A stretch of DNA of 34,119 bases. Origin: Micromonospora echinofusca (lineage in GTDB: Bacteria > Actinomycetota > Actinomycetes > Mycobacteriales > Micromonosporaceae). The notes beneath the pieces were generated by a model. The model was not told where the DNA came from. It did no database searches and saw only the letters and a list, made by a program, of their open reading frames with translations. The stretch is from the NCBI RefSeq assembly GCF_017614955.1, contig NZ_WVUH01000025.1:1-34119 (forward strand), read 5' to 3'. This document shows, piece by piece, positions 26,143 through 33,500 of the stretch (position 1 is the stretch's first letter; every line of letters starts with the position of its first letter). Made by a program: the position numbers and the translations under genes.

Positions 26143-27081
26143 ATGACGGCGCAACCGGTGACCAACCAGCAGACCTCGCGGCTCGTTCCGGCCCAGCCCG
26201 GCGGAGCCGTGGCGGCGGTGCCGGCGACGGTCCGCGCGTCGCTGTCGCCGTCGCGCGCCGCGGACTTCAAGACCTGTCCCCTGCTGTACCGGTTCCGCAG
26301 CCTGGACCGGCTGCCCGAGCGACCCAGCGTCGAGCAGGTCCGGGGCACGCTGGTGCACGCGGTGCTGGAGCGGCTGTTCGACCTGCCGGCGGCGCAGCGC
26401 ACCCCGCAGGCCGCCGCCGACCTGGTCCCCGGGGAGTGGGAGCGGCTGCTCGCCGAGCAGCCGGAGCTGGCGGAGCTGTTCGCCGGGGACGACCCGGCGG
26501 CGGTCACCGGGTTCGTGGGGTCGGCGACCGGGCTGCTCGACGGCTACTTCGCGGTGGAGGACCCGACCCGGCTGGAGCCGGCCGAACGGGAGAGCCTGGT
26601 CTCCGCCGTGGTCGACGACGAGCTGCTCATCCGGGGCTACCTGGACCGGCTCGACGTCGCCCCGGACGGTGCCCTGCGGGTGGTCGACTACAAGACCGGT
26701 GGCGCGCCCCGGGAGGCGTTCGAGGCGCGGGCGCTGTTCCAGCTCAAGTTCTACGCCCTGGTGCTCTGGCGGACCCGGGGGGTGGTGCCCCGGGTGCTGC
26801 GCCTGCTCTACCTCAAGGACGCCGAGGTCTGCGACTACTCCCCGGACGAGGAGGAGTTGCAGCGCTTCGAGCGCACCGTGGTCGCGCTGTGGCGGGCCAT
26901 CGAGCGGGCCACCGCCGACCGGGACTTCCGGCCCCGACCGAGCCGGCTCTGTGACTGGTGCAACCACCAGGCACTCTGCCCGAGCTTCGGCGGCACCCCG
27001 CCGCCCTTCCCCGAACTGGTCCCCGGTGACGTGACCCGGGACGCCCGACAGGGGGCGGTCGTCCCCGGCGCGGACGAGTGA
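26143..27081 (+). CDS. RecB-family PD-(D/E)XK exonuclease with Fe-S-type Cys cluster
   Basis: A 312-residue nuclease of the PD-(D/E)XK/Cas4-AddB type. The N-terminal SLSPSRAADFKTCPLLYRF has the first Cys, and RGTLVHAVLERLF the family His. ELLIRGYLDRLD and LRVVDYKTGG carry the catalytic Asp, Asp and Lys. The C-terminal LCDWCNHQALCPSFG supplies three more Cys, so four Cys can hold an iron-sulfur cluster. It is predicted to act on DNA ends or single strands in repair; no partner helicase is adjacent. The mycobacterial neighbourhood also has a RecB-like gene beside trmI. ATG 26143 follows a leaderless -10. Confidence 0.92.
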   Translation: MTAQPVTNQQTSRLVPAQPGGAVAAVPATVRASLSPSRAADFKTCPLLYRFRSLDRLPERPSVEQVRGTLVHAVLERLFDLPAAQRTPQAAADLVPGEWERLLAEQPELAELFAGDDPAAVTGFVGSATGLLDGYFAVEDPTRLEPAERESLVSAVVDDELLIRGYLDRLDVAPDGALRVVDYKTGGAPREAFEARALFQLKFYALVLWRTRGVVPRVLRLLYLKDAEVCDYSPDEEELQRFERTVVALWRAIERATADRDFRPRPSRLCDWCNHQALCPSFGGTPPPFPELVPGDVTRDARQGAVVPGADE

Positions 27082-27082
27082 C

Positions 27083-27100
27083 CTCCTCCCCAGGGAGGAG
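27083..27100 (+). terminator. Short hairpin after the RecB-family gene
   Basis: Bases 27083-27090 and 27093-27100 are perfect reverse complements (8 bp) with almost no loop, starting one base after the stop codon. There is no U-tract. It is a possible weak terminator. Confidence 0.4.
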
Positions 27101-27145
27101 TACCGGTTCGTCGGCCACGCCGATCAGGTCGGCCCGCCGGTTGCC

Positions 27146-27151
27146 TACCGT
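27146..27151 (+). promoter_or_regulatory. Leaderless -10 element of the two-component operon
   Basis: TACCGT ends 7 bases before GTG 27159. It decides the kinase start over the frame open from 27078. Confidence 0.55.
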
Positions 27152-27158
27152 CACTGGT

Positions 27159-28382
27159 GTGACGGAGGGTCGAGTGGCGTGGCTGCGCGCGCACCCGCCC
27201 GTGGTGGACGCCCTGTTCGCCGTCGGGCTGGTGCTGCTGGACGTCGTGTTCACCCTGCTGACCCCGCCGGAGTACTGGCCCCGGTCGTTGCCGGTCTCGT
27301 TGGGCTGGAGCGCGCTCTGCGCCGCCCCGGTGGCGTTGCGGCGGGTGGCCCCGTGGGTGGCGGTCGGGGCGGCGGTGGCCACCCTGGGTCTGCCGGTCCT
27401 GCTCGGGTACGCGCCGACGACCCAGAGCCTGACCTTCGTGGTACTGACCTACACGATGGCCGCGCACCGCTCGCTGCGGGCCGCGGTGATCGCCGCCGTG
27501 GTGCTCTGGGTGCCGGTCGCGGTGGCGAACGTCGTCGCCCCGCTGGAGGGCGTGCTGGAGGTCAGTCCCGGCTACGTGGTGCTCAACAACGTGCTGGTCA
27601 CCCTGGTGTCGTTCTTCGTGGGGCGGACGGTGCACGCCCGGCGCGCGTCGGTGGCGGTGCTGCGGGAACGGGCCCGGGTGGCCGAGGAGAACCAGCGTGC
27701 CCTGGCCGAGCAGGCGGTGGCCGACGAGCGGCGACGGATCGCCCGGGAGCTGCACGACGTGGTCGCGCACCATCTCAGCGTGATGGGGGTGCTGGCCACC
27801 GGGGCCCGCCGGGTGCTGCGCCGGGACCCGGACGCCGCCGAGGAGGCGCTCGGCACGATCGAGCAGACCAGCCGGACCACCCTGCGGGAGATGCGGCGCC
27901 TGCTCGACGTGCTGCGCACCGACGCCGAACCGGCGGCGGAACTGACCCCGCAGCCCGGCCTGGCCGGGATCGAGGCCCTGGTCGAGCAGGTACGCGAGGC
28001 CGGACTGCCGGTGGTGTTCCGGGTCGACGGGACACCCGGCCCACTGGACCCGGGGGTGGCGCTGACCATCTACCGGATCGTCCAGGAGGCGCTGACCAAC
28101 ACCCTCAAGCACGCCGGTCCGGCCACCGCCGAGGTCCGCCTCGGCTTCGGGGTGTACTCGCTGGTCGTCGAGGTCAACGACACCGGGCGGGGTCCGCTGC
28201 CGGCACCCGACCGGATCGGGCACGGTCTGGTCGGGATGCGGGAACGGGTGGCCCTCTACGGTGGGACTCTGCGGGCCGGGCCCCGCACCGGGGGCGGTTT
28301 CCGGGTCCACGCGAAGCTGCCGATGGAGCAGGTGTCCCCGGCCGGCCGGGGCGGGGACGAACGGGTGGGAGAAAACAGATGA
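27159..28382 (+). CDS. NarL-type sensor histidine kinase
   Basis: A 407-residue membrane sensor kinase of the HisKA_3 class. Four to five membrane helices span residues ~15-155. A helical linker leads to the dimerisation helix with phosphoacceptor His199 in RRRIARELHDVVAHHLSVM. The ATPase domain follows, with EALTNTLKHAG (N box) and VNDTGRGP and GHGLVGMRERVALYGG (G boxes). There is almost no extracytoplasmic domain, so it probably senses a membrane or envelope cue. GTG 27159 follows a leaderless -10. The stop overlaps the response-regulator ATG (ATGA), and the pair lies directly upstream of an ABC transporter, its likely target. Confidence 0.93.
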   Translation: MTEGRVAWLRAHPPVVDALFAVGLVLLDVVFTLLTPPEYWPRSLPVSLGWSALCAAPVALRRVAPWVAVGAAVATLGLPVLLGYAPTTQSLTFVVLTYTMAAHRSLRAAVIAAVVLWVPVAVANVVAPLEGVLEVSPGYVVLNNVLVTLVSFFVGRTVHARRASVAVLRERARVAEENQRALAEQAVADERRRIARELHDVVAHHLSVMGVLATGARRVLRRDPDAAEEALGTIEQTSRTTLREMRRLLDVLRTDAEPAAELTPQPGLAGIEALVEQVREAGLPVVFRVDGTPGPLDPGVALTIYRIVQEALTNTLKHAGPATAEVRLGFGVYSLVVEVNDTGRGPLPAPDRIGHGLVGMRERVALYGGTLRAGPRTGGGFRVHAKLPMEQVSPAGRGGDERVGENR

Positions 28383-29065
28383 CCGAGGGCGACGGGCGGC
28401 AACGGCCGGTACGGATCCTGCTCGTCGACGACCAGCCGCTGCTGCGTACCGGGTTCCGGATGGTGCTCGGCGCCGAGGAGGGACTGGACATCGTCGCCGA
28501 GGCGGGCGACGGCGTGGAGGCGGTCGACCTGGCCCGCCGGCTGCTGCCGGACGTGGTGCTGATGGACATCCGGATGCCCCGGATGGACGGGGTCGCCGCG
28601 ACCCGGGCGATCGTGGACGCGCGACTGCCGGTACGGGTGCTCATCCTCACCACGTTCGACCTCGACGAGTACGTGGTGGGCGCGTTGCGGGCCGGTGCGA
28701 GCGGGTTCCTGGCCAAGGACGTACCGGCCGACGACCTGGTGGGCGCGATCCGGACGGTGGCGGCCGGCGACGCGGTGGTCGCACCCCGGATCCTGAAGCG
28801 GCTGCTGGACCGGTTCGCCCAGGCGCTGCCGGACCCGGAGTCCACCCTGCCGCACGCGTTGAGCACCCTCACCGAGCGGGAACGGGAGGTCCTGGTGCAG
28901 GTCGCCCGGGGGCTGTCGAACGCGGAGATCGCCCGGGCGTTGACGGTGAGCGAGACCACCATCAAGACCCATGTGGGGCACGTCCTGACCAAGCTGGGGC
29001 TGCGCGACCGGGTGCAGGCCGTGGTGCTGGCGTACGAGTCGGGGCTGGTGCGGCCGGGGGCCTGA
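28379..29065 (+). CDS. NarL/LuxR-type response regulator
   Basis: A 228-residue response regulator. The receiver domain has acidic pair Asp17-Asp18, phosphorylation site Asp63 (LMDIRMPRMDG) and the conserved Lys in GFLAKDV. A linker leads to a C-terminal LuxR-type helix-turn-helix (LTEREREVLVQVARGLSNAE, then VSETTIKTHVGHVLTKLGLRD). The partner is the upstream kinase, coupled by an ATGA overlap, with GGGAG (28367-28371) 7 bases before ATG 28379. Its likely DNA targets are the palindromes downstream (29112-29193) in front of the ABC genes; this is inference from position. Confidence 0.95.
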   Translation: MTEGDGRQRPVRILLVDDQPLLRTGFRMVLGAEEGLDIVAEAGDGVEAVDLARRLLPDVVLMDIRMPRMDGVAATRAIVDARLPVRVLILTTFDLDEYVVGALRAGASGFLAKDVPADDLVGAIRTVAAGDAVVAPRILKRLLDRFAQALPDPESTLPHALSTLTEREREVLVQVARGLSNAEIARALTVSETTIKTHVGHVLTKLGLRDRVQAVVLAYESGLVRPGA

Positions 29066-29106
29066 CCGGTCGCCGGCCCGGGGCCTGACGGGCTGCCGAT
29101 CGTCGG

Positions 29107-29137
29107 TTGACCCTGACGGTACGTCAGGTCGTACGGT
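29107..29137 (+). promoter_or_regulatory. Candidate promoter of the ABC operon with 19-base spacer and dyad
   Basis: TTGACC (29107-29112) and TACGGT (29132-29137) are separated by 19 bases. A perfect dyad (29112-29118 with 29122-29128, loop GTA) fills the spacer. A long spacer with a central dyad is the layout of MerR-type promoters, though no merR gene is here. It would give a leader of about 200 bases before the ABC gene. Confidence 0.4.
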
Positions 29138-29147
29138 CACCAGGGTC

Positions 29148-29162
29148 GTCACCGACGGTGAC
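29148..29162. promoter_or_regulatory. Second palindrome before the ABC operon
   Basis: GTCACCG (29148-29154) and CGGTGAC (29156-29162) are perfect reverse complements around one A. It would lie just after the predicted transcription start, a position suited to an operator. Confidence 0.4.
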
Positions 29163-29175
29163 GGACAGCGGTCTG

Positions 29176-29193
29176 CTCAGGGGTGACCCTGAG
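29176..29193. promoter_or_regulatory. Third palindrome before the ABC operon
   Basis: CTCAGGG (29176-29182) and CCCTGAG (29187-29193) are perfect reverse complements with a 4-base centre. A further GACACGTGTC palindrome is at 29280-29289. I see no gene in the rest of 29066-29340. Confidence 0.4.
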
Positions 29194-29340
29194 TCGGCAT
29201 GGGGGCCCACCCGCAGGCCGAAATCCGCGTCACGCTCCGTCGGGAGTCGGACGTTACCGGCCCGGTCAGGGCCGATGATGACACGTGTCGGTCGGCCCGT
29301 GGGGTCGGCCGGTCGAAGGATGTTGACAGAGGGGGAGCCA

Positions 29341-30117
29341 GTGACCGCGACGGTGGGTCGCCCGGTGGGGGCCGCAGCCCGCGCCAGCGACGTGTGGAAG
29401 GTGTACGGCAGCGGTGAGGCACAGGTGGTGGCGCTACGGGGGGTGAGCGCCGAGTTCGAGCGGGGCCGGTTCACCGCGATCATGGGGCCGTCCGGGTCCG
29501 GCAAGTCGACGCTCATGCACTGCCTGGCCGGGCTGGACACGGTGACCCGGGGCACCGTCATGATCGGCGACACGAAGGTCACCGGGCTGGGGGACGCCGG
29601 TCTGACCCGGTTGCGCCGCGACCAGGTGGGCTTCATCTTCCAGCAGTTCAACCTGCTGCCCACGTTGTCGGCGAAGGAGAACATCCTGCTCCCGCTGGCC
29701 ATCGCCGGCCGTAAGCCCGACCCGGCCTGGTACGACACCGTGATCGACACGGTGGGGCTGCGGGACCGGCTCGACCACCGGCCGAACCAGCTCTCCGGCG
29801 GTCAGCAGCAGCGGGTCGCCTGTGCCCGGGCACTGGTCTCCCGCCCGCAGGTGATCTTCGCCGACGAGCCGACCGGCAACCTCGACTCGCGCTCCGGTGC
29901 CGAGGTGCTCGGTTTCCTGCGCAACTCGGTACGCCAGCACGGTCAGACCATCGTGATGGTCACCCACGACCCGACGGCTGCCGCGTACGCCGACCGGGTG
30001 GTCTTCCTCGCCGACGGGCAGATCGTCTCCGAGCTGATCGAGCCGACCGCCGACACGGTGCTGGACACCATGAAGAAGCTGGACACGCTGCCGGCGCCCA
30101 CCGAGGCGGGCATCTGA
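29341..30117 (+). CDS. ABC transporter ATP-binding protein (MacB/LolD type)
   Basis: A 258-residue ATPase subunit of a mechanotransmission-type (type VII) ABC system. Walker A is GPSGSGKST, the Q-loop lies in VGFIFQQFNLLP, the signature is LSGGQQQRVACARAL, Walker B is VIFADEPTGNLDS, and the switch His is in MVTHDPTAAAYADR. GTG 29341 is fixed by GGGGGAG (29331-29337); a TTG-initiated frame from 29107 is not used. It overlaps the permease start by one base (TGATG at 30115-30119), so the two are translationally coupled. The upstream two-component system and palindromes suggest induction by an envelope stress or an antimicrobial. Confidence 0.95.
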   Translation: MTATVGRPVGAAARASDVWKVYGSGEAQVVALRGVSAEFERGRFTAIMGPSGSGKSTLMHCLAGLDTVTRGTVMIGDTKVTGLGDAGLTRLRRDQVGFIFQQFNLLPTLSAKENILLPLAIAGRKPDPAWYDTVIDTVGLRDRLDHRPNQLSGGQQQRVACARALVSRPQVIFADEPTGNLDSRSGAEVLGFLRNSVRQHGQTIVMVTHDPTAAAYADRVVFLADGQIVSELIEPTADTVLDTMKKLDTLPAPTEAGI

Positions 30118-32669
30118 TGCTGCGTGCCACGCTCAAGAGCCTGCTGGCCCGCAAGGTCAGGCTGATCCTGTCCGGGCTGGCGGTCGTCCTCGGCGTCATG
30201 TTCGTCTCCGGCGCCTTCGTCCTCACCGACACCCTGGGCCGCTCGTTCGACGCGATCTTCGCCGACGCCTACGAGGGCGTCGACGTCCAGGTCGCCGCGA
30301 AGCCCAAGCTCGCGGTCGGCGAAACCGAGGGTGAGCAGGTGGCGCCCCCGTTCCCGGCGGCGGTGCTGGACCGGGTCCGCACCGTGCCCGGGGTCGCCGA
30401 GGCGACCGGCTCGGTCAACGCCACCGGCGCCCGGCTGATCGGCAGCAACGGCAAGGCCGTCACCTCGTTCGGTCCGCCGCAGCTCGGCAGCAACTGGACC
30501 GGCGGCAGCGACCTGATCGAGATCCGGCAGGGTCGGGCCCCGCAGGCCGACAACGAGATCATGGTCAACGCGGCGCTCGCGACGGCCGGCAAGGTCACCG
30601 TCGGTGACCAGGTCGGGGTGCTGCTGACCCTGGCGTCAAAGCAGGAGTTCACCCTGGTGGGGATCTTCGGCTACAGCGGTGGCCGGGACAGCATCGGCGG
30701 GGCCAACGAGATCTACTTCACCACCCCGGTGGCGCAGCGGCTGATGCTCGGCGCCCCGGACACCTACAACAGCATCGTCCTGACCAGCGCCGACGGGGTC
30801 GCCCCGGAACGGCTCCGCGACGACGTGGCCGCCGCCCTCGGCGACGGGTACGTGGTCAAGACCGGTGAGCAGCTCTCCGCCGACGCCGCCGCCGGGCTCA
30901 AGGAGGGGCTGTCGTTCTTCAACCGGATCCTGCTCGGCTTCGCCGGGGTGGCCCTGCTGGTCGGCACCTTCCTGATCCTCAACACCTTCTCGATCATCGT
31001 CGCGCAGCGCACCCGGGAACTGGCCCTGATGCGGGCCATCGGGGCCAGCGGCCGGCAGGTCATCGGCTCGGTACTGGTCGAAGCGGTCGCCATCGGGCTG
31101 CTCGCCTCCGTGCTCGGGCTGGCCGCCGGCATCGGGGTCGGCGCGCTGCTGGCGTACGTCTTCGGGCAGTTCGCCGGCGGCCTCACCCTGGCCGGCCTGG
31201 GCGTGCCACCGGTCGCGGTGTTCAGCTCCTTCGGGGTGGGTCTGGTGATCACCGTGGTGGCGGCGCTGCTGCCGGCGCTGCGCGCGGCCCGGATCCCGCC
31301 GATCGCGGCCATGCAGGACGTGGCCACCCCGGACCGTCCGCTGACCCGGGTCACCCTCTCCGGCGCGGTGGTGACGGCCGCCGGGGCCGGCCTGCTCGCC
31401 CTCGGGCTGTCCGGCAACGCCGGGGACAACACGCTGGTCACCATCCTCACCGGGGTGCTGCTGGCCTTCATCGGGGTGGCCCTGCTCACCCCGTTGATCA
31501 GCCGGCCGGTGGTCAACCTGCTCGGCGGTCTCTTCTCCTGGTCGGTACCGGGCAAGCTGGGCCGGCTCAACTCCGGTCGCAACCCGCGTCGTACCGCGAT
31601 CACCGCCGCCGCCCTGATGGTCGGGATCGCGCTGGTCACCGGGGTCACCGTGATCCTCGACTCGACCAAGGCCAGCATCGCCGGCAAGGCCGAGCAGATC
31701 ATCGACGCCGAACTGGTGGTGGCGGGCGAGCAGACCGGCCCGCAGCCGCCCACGTTCGAACCGACGGTGGTGGACCGGGCCGCCGCGCTGCCCGGGGTGG
31801 CGGCGGTCGCCGGGCTCTACAACGACATGGCGACGGTCGAGGGGGAACGACGGTTCGTCAACGCGGCCACCGACCTGGCGGCCGTGGGACGGATCTGGGG
31901 TGCGAAGGCCACCGCCGGCACGGTCGCCACGCTCCGGCCCGACCAGGTGGCACTCAGCGAGCCGGCCGCAAAGGAGCTGAACAAGACCGTCGGTGACCGG
32001 ATCACCGCCCAGTTCGCCCGGGGGGAGCCGCACACCTACACGGTCGCCGCCATCGTGCCGGAGGACCGGCTGCCCGGTGCGATCATGCTGCCGAAGGAGT
32101 CCGCCGCCGACTTCACCCAGCCCAAGCCGTACCTGGCGCTGGTGCAGCTGACCCCGGGTACCCCGGTGGCCCAGGTGCAGCCGCAGCTGGAGGAACTGGT
32201 CAAGGACAGTCCGGAGGTGTCGGTGACCGACCGGGCCGGGTTCATCGCGCAGCAGACCGGGCAGTTCGACACCCTGCTCCGAATGATCCAGATCCTGCTC
32301 GCCCTGGCCATCGTGATCGCGGTGCTCGGCATCATCAACACGCTGGCCCTGTCGGTCCTGGAACGCACCCGTGAGCTGGGTCTGCTCCGGGCGATCGGGC
32401 TGCGCCGGGCGCAGACCATGCGGATGATCACCGTGGAGGCGGTGGTGATCTCGGTCTTCGGCGCGCTGCTCGGGGTGACCGTGGGCAGCGGGCTGGGCGC
32501 GGCGGTGGTCGAGGCGCTCAAGGACGAGGGGATCACCGAGCTGGTGCTGCCCTGGTCGCAGATGGGCCTCTTCGTCGGGCTGGCCGCGCTGATCGGCGTG
32601 GTGGCCGCGGTACTGCCGGCGATCCGGGCCGCCCGGATCAACGTCCTCGGCGCGATCGCCCACGACTGA
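30117..32669 (+). CDS. FtsX-like permease (MacB/LolC-type), duplicated form
   Basis: An 850-residue membrane protein with two similar halves. Each half has one N-terminal membrane helix, or its relic, an extracytoplasmic MacB_PCD-like domain and an FtsX domain of three helices. The first FtsX domain (residues ~270-400) contains LILNTFSIIVAQRTRELALMRAIGAS. The last (~720-850) contains IINTLALSVLERTRELGLLRAIGLRR. Two extra helices near residues 420-460 link the halves. A duplicated permease with a single ATPase can work as one pseudodimeric transporter. Such systems move lipids, peptides or drugs or transmit force; the substrate is unknown. Confidence 0.93.
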   Translation: MLRATLKSLLARKVRLILSGLAVVLGVMFVSGAFVLTDTLGRSFDAIFADAYEGVDVQVAAKPKLAVGETEGEQVAPPFPAAVLDRVRTVPGVAEATGSVNATGARLIGSNGKAVTSFGPPQLGSNWTGGSDLIEIRQGRAPQADNEIMVNAALATAGKVTVGDQVGVLLTLASKQEFTLVGIFGYSGGRDSIGGANEIYFTTPVAQRLMLGAPDTYNSIVLTSADGVAPERLRDDVAAALGDGYVVKTGEQLSADAAAGLKEGLSFFNRILLGFAGVALLVGTFLILNTFSIIVAQRTRELALMRAIGASGRQVIGSVLVEAVAIGLLASVLGLAAGIGVGALLAYVFGQFAGGLTLAGLGVPPVAVFSSFGVGLVITVVAALLPALRAARIPPIAAMQDVATPDRPLTRVTLSGAVVTAAGAGLLALGLSGNAGDNTLVTILTGVLLAFIGVALLTPLISRPVVNLLGGLFSWSVPGKLGRLNSGRNPRRTAITAAALMVGIALVTGVTVILDSTKASIAGKAEQIIDAELVVAGEQTGPQPPTFEPTVVDRAAALPGVAAVAGLYNDMATVEGERRFVNAATDLAAVGRIWGAKATAGTVATLRPDQVALSEPAAKELNKTVGDRITAQFARGEPHTYTVAAIVPEDRLPGAIMLPKESAADFTQPKPYLALVQLTPGTPVAQVQPQLEELVKDSPEVSVTDRAGFIAQQTGQFDTLLRMIQILLALAIVIAVLGIINTLALSVLERTRELGLLRAIGLRRAQTMRMITVEAVVISVFGALLGVTVGSGLGAAVVEALKDEGITELVLPWSQMGLFVGLAALIGVVAAVLPAIRAARINVLGAIAHD

Positions 32670-32675
32670 GGTGTC

Positions 32676-32723
32676 AGGAAGGGCCCCTTCTTATCGCTTT
32701 CGGTAGAGGAAGGGGCCCTTCCT
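32676..32723. terminator. Bidirectional palindromic element between convergent genes
   Basis: Bases 32676-32690 and 32709-32723 are perfect reverse complements (15 bp) with an 18-base AT-richer loop. It lies between the FtsX gene and a convergent HAD gene, 6 and 8 bases from their stop codons. It is well placed to end transcription from both sides. I recall near-identical AAGGGGCCCTT elements between convergent genes in Micromonospora; that is memory, not a search. Confidence 0.75.
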
Positions 32724-32731
32724 AACCGCGG

Positions 32732-33448
32732 TCAGCGGGGAGCGCCGAGCAGCGCGGCCAGCACCTCCAGGTCCACCGCGGTCAGACTCTCCCGCTGGTG
32801 CACCCCGTCGGCCGCCGGTACCGGCACCTCGGCCGGTACGGCCAGCACGGCCGCCCCGGCGGTCAGCGCACTGGTCACCCCGGCCGGGGAGTCCTCGATG
32901 GCGACGCACCGCCCGATCGGTACACCCAGCAACCGGGCGGCGGTCAGGTACGGCTCGGGATGCGGTTTGGCCGCGTCCACCTCGTCACCGCAGACCACCA
33001 CGTCGAAACTGTCCCGGCCGAGGGTGTCCAGGGCCACCTCGACCAGTTGCCGCCCGCTGGAGGTGACCAGGGCGGTCGGGATCCGCGCGTCGCGTACCGC
33101 CCGCAGCAGGGCGAGCGCGCCGGGCCGCCAGCGCAGTCCGGTACGGAACAGTTCCAGGATCCGCCGGTCGATCCAGGCGGCACTGATTTCCGGGTCACGC
33201 CACGGCTGCCCCAGGTCGTCGTGGAGGATCCGCATCGAGGCGGCCATGCTGCTCCCGATCATGGCGAGCCGGGCGGCGGTGGAGAGCGTCCCGCCGTACT
33301 CCTCGGCAAGCTCACGGAGCGCGACGTCCCACAGCTTCTCGCTGTCGACCAGGGTGCCGTCCATGTCGAAGAGCACGGCGGCGGGATGATGGTGGCTCAG
33401 CGGATCCTCCAGGGTCAGTCGGTGGGTACCGCTGATCCTGTCAACCAC
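32732..33448 (-). CDS. HAD-superfamily phosphatase, beta-phosphoglucomutase-like
   Basis: A 238-residue (maximum) HAD subfamily IA enzyme, probably hydrolysing a small phosphate ester. Motif I FDMDGTLVDSE has both Asp, motif II is the Thr/Ser in ALVTSSGRQ, motif III the Lys in DAAKPHPEPYLTAA, and motif IV is AIEDSPAGVTSA. An alpha-helical cap lies between motifs I and II. Unlike the HAD protein at 3039 it has canonical residues. The listed GTG 33448 has no start signal. GGAGG (33406-33410) lies 5 bases before an in-frame CTG at 33400, which would give a 222-residue protein starting LSHHHP, just before motif I. The true start is unsettled. Confidence 0.88.
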   Translation of the reverse strand: MVDRISGTHRLTLEDPLSHHHPAAVLFDMDGTLVDSEKLWDVALRELAEEYGGTLSTAARLAMIGSSMAASMRILHDDLGQPWRDPEISAAWIDRRILELFRTGLRWRPGALALLRAVRDARIPTALVTSSGRQLVEVALDTLGRDSFDVVVCGDEVDAAKPHPEPYLTAARLLGVPIGRCVAIEDSPAGVTSALTAGAAVLAVPAEVPVPAADGVHQRESLTAVDLEVLAALLGAPR

Positions 33449-33500
33449 ACGGCGCCGCCGCAGCGGCCCCGACCGGTGGATGTGGCGTACGCCTCGCCGG

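Noticed and set aside
29323-29328. TTGACA as -35 of the ABC gene
   Set aside because: It lies only 12 bases before the start codon and next to the ribosome binding site, leaving no room for a -10.
29107-29340. TTG-initiated N-terminal extension of the ABC ATPase
   Set aside because: It would translate the promoter and palindrome region. A strong ribosome binding site precedes GTG 29341, where ATPase homology begins.
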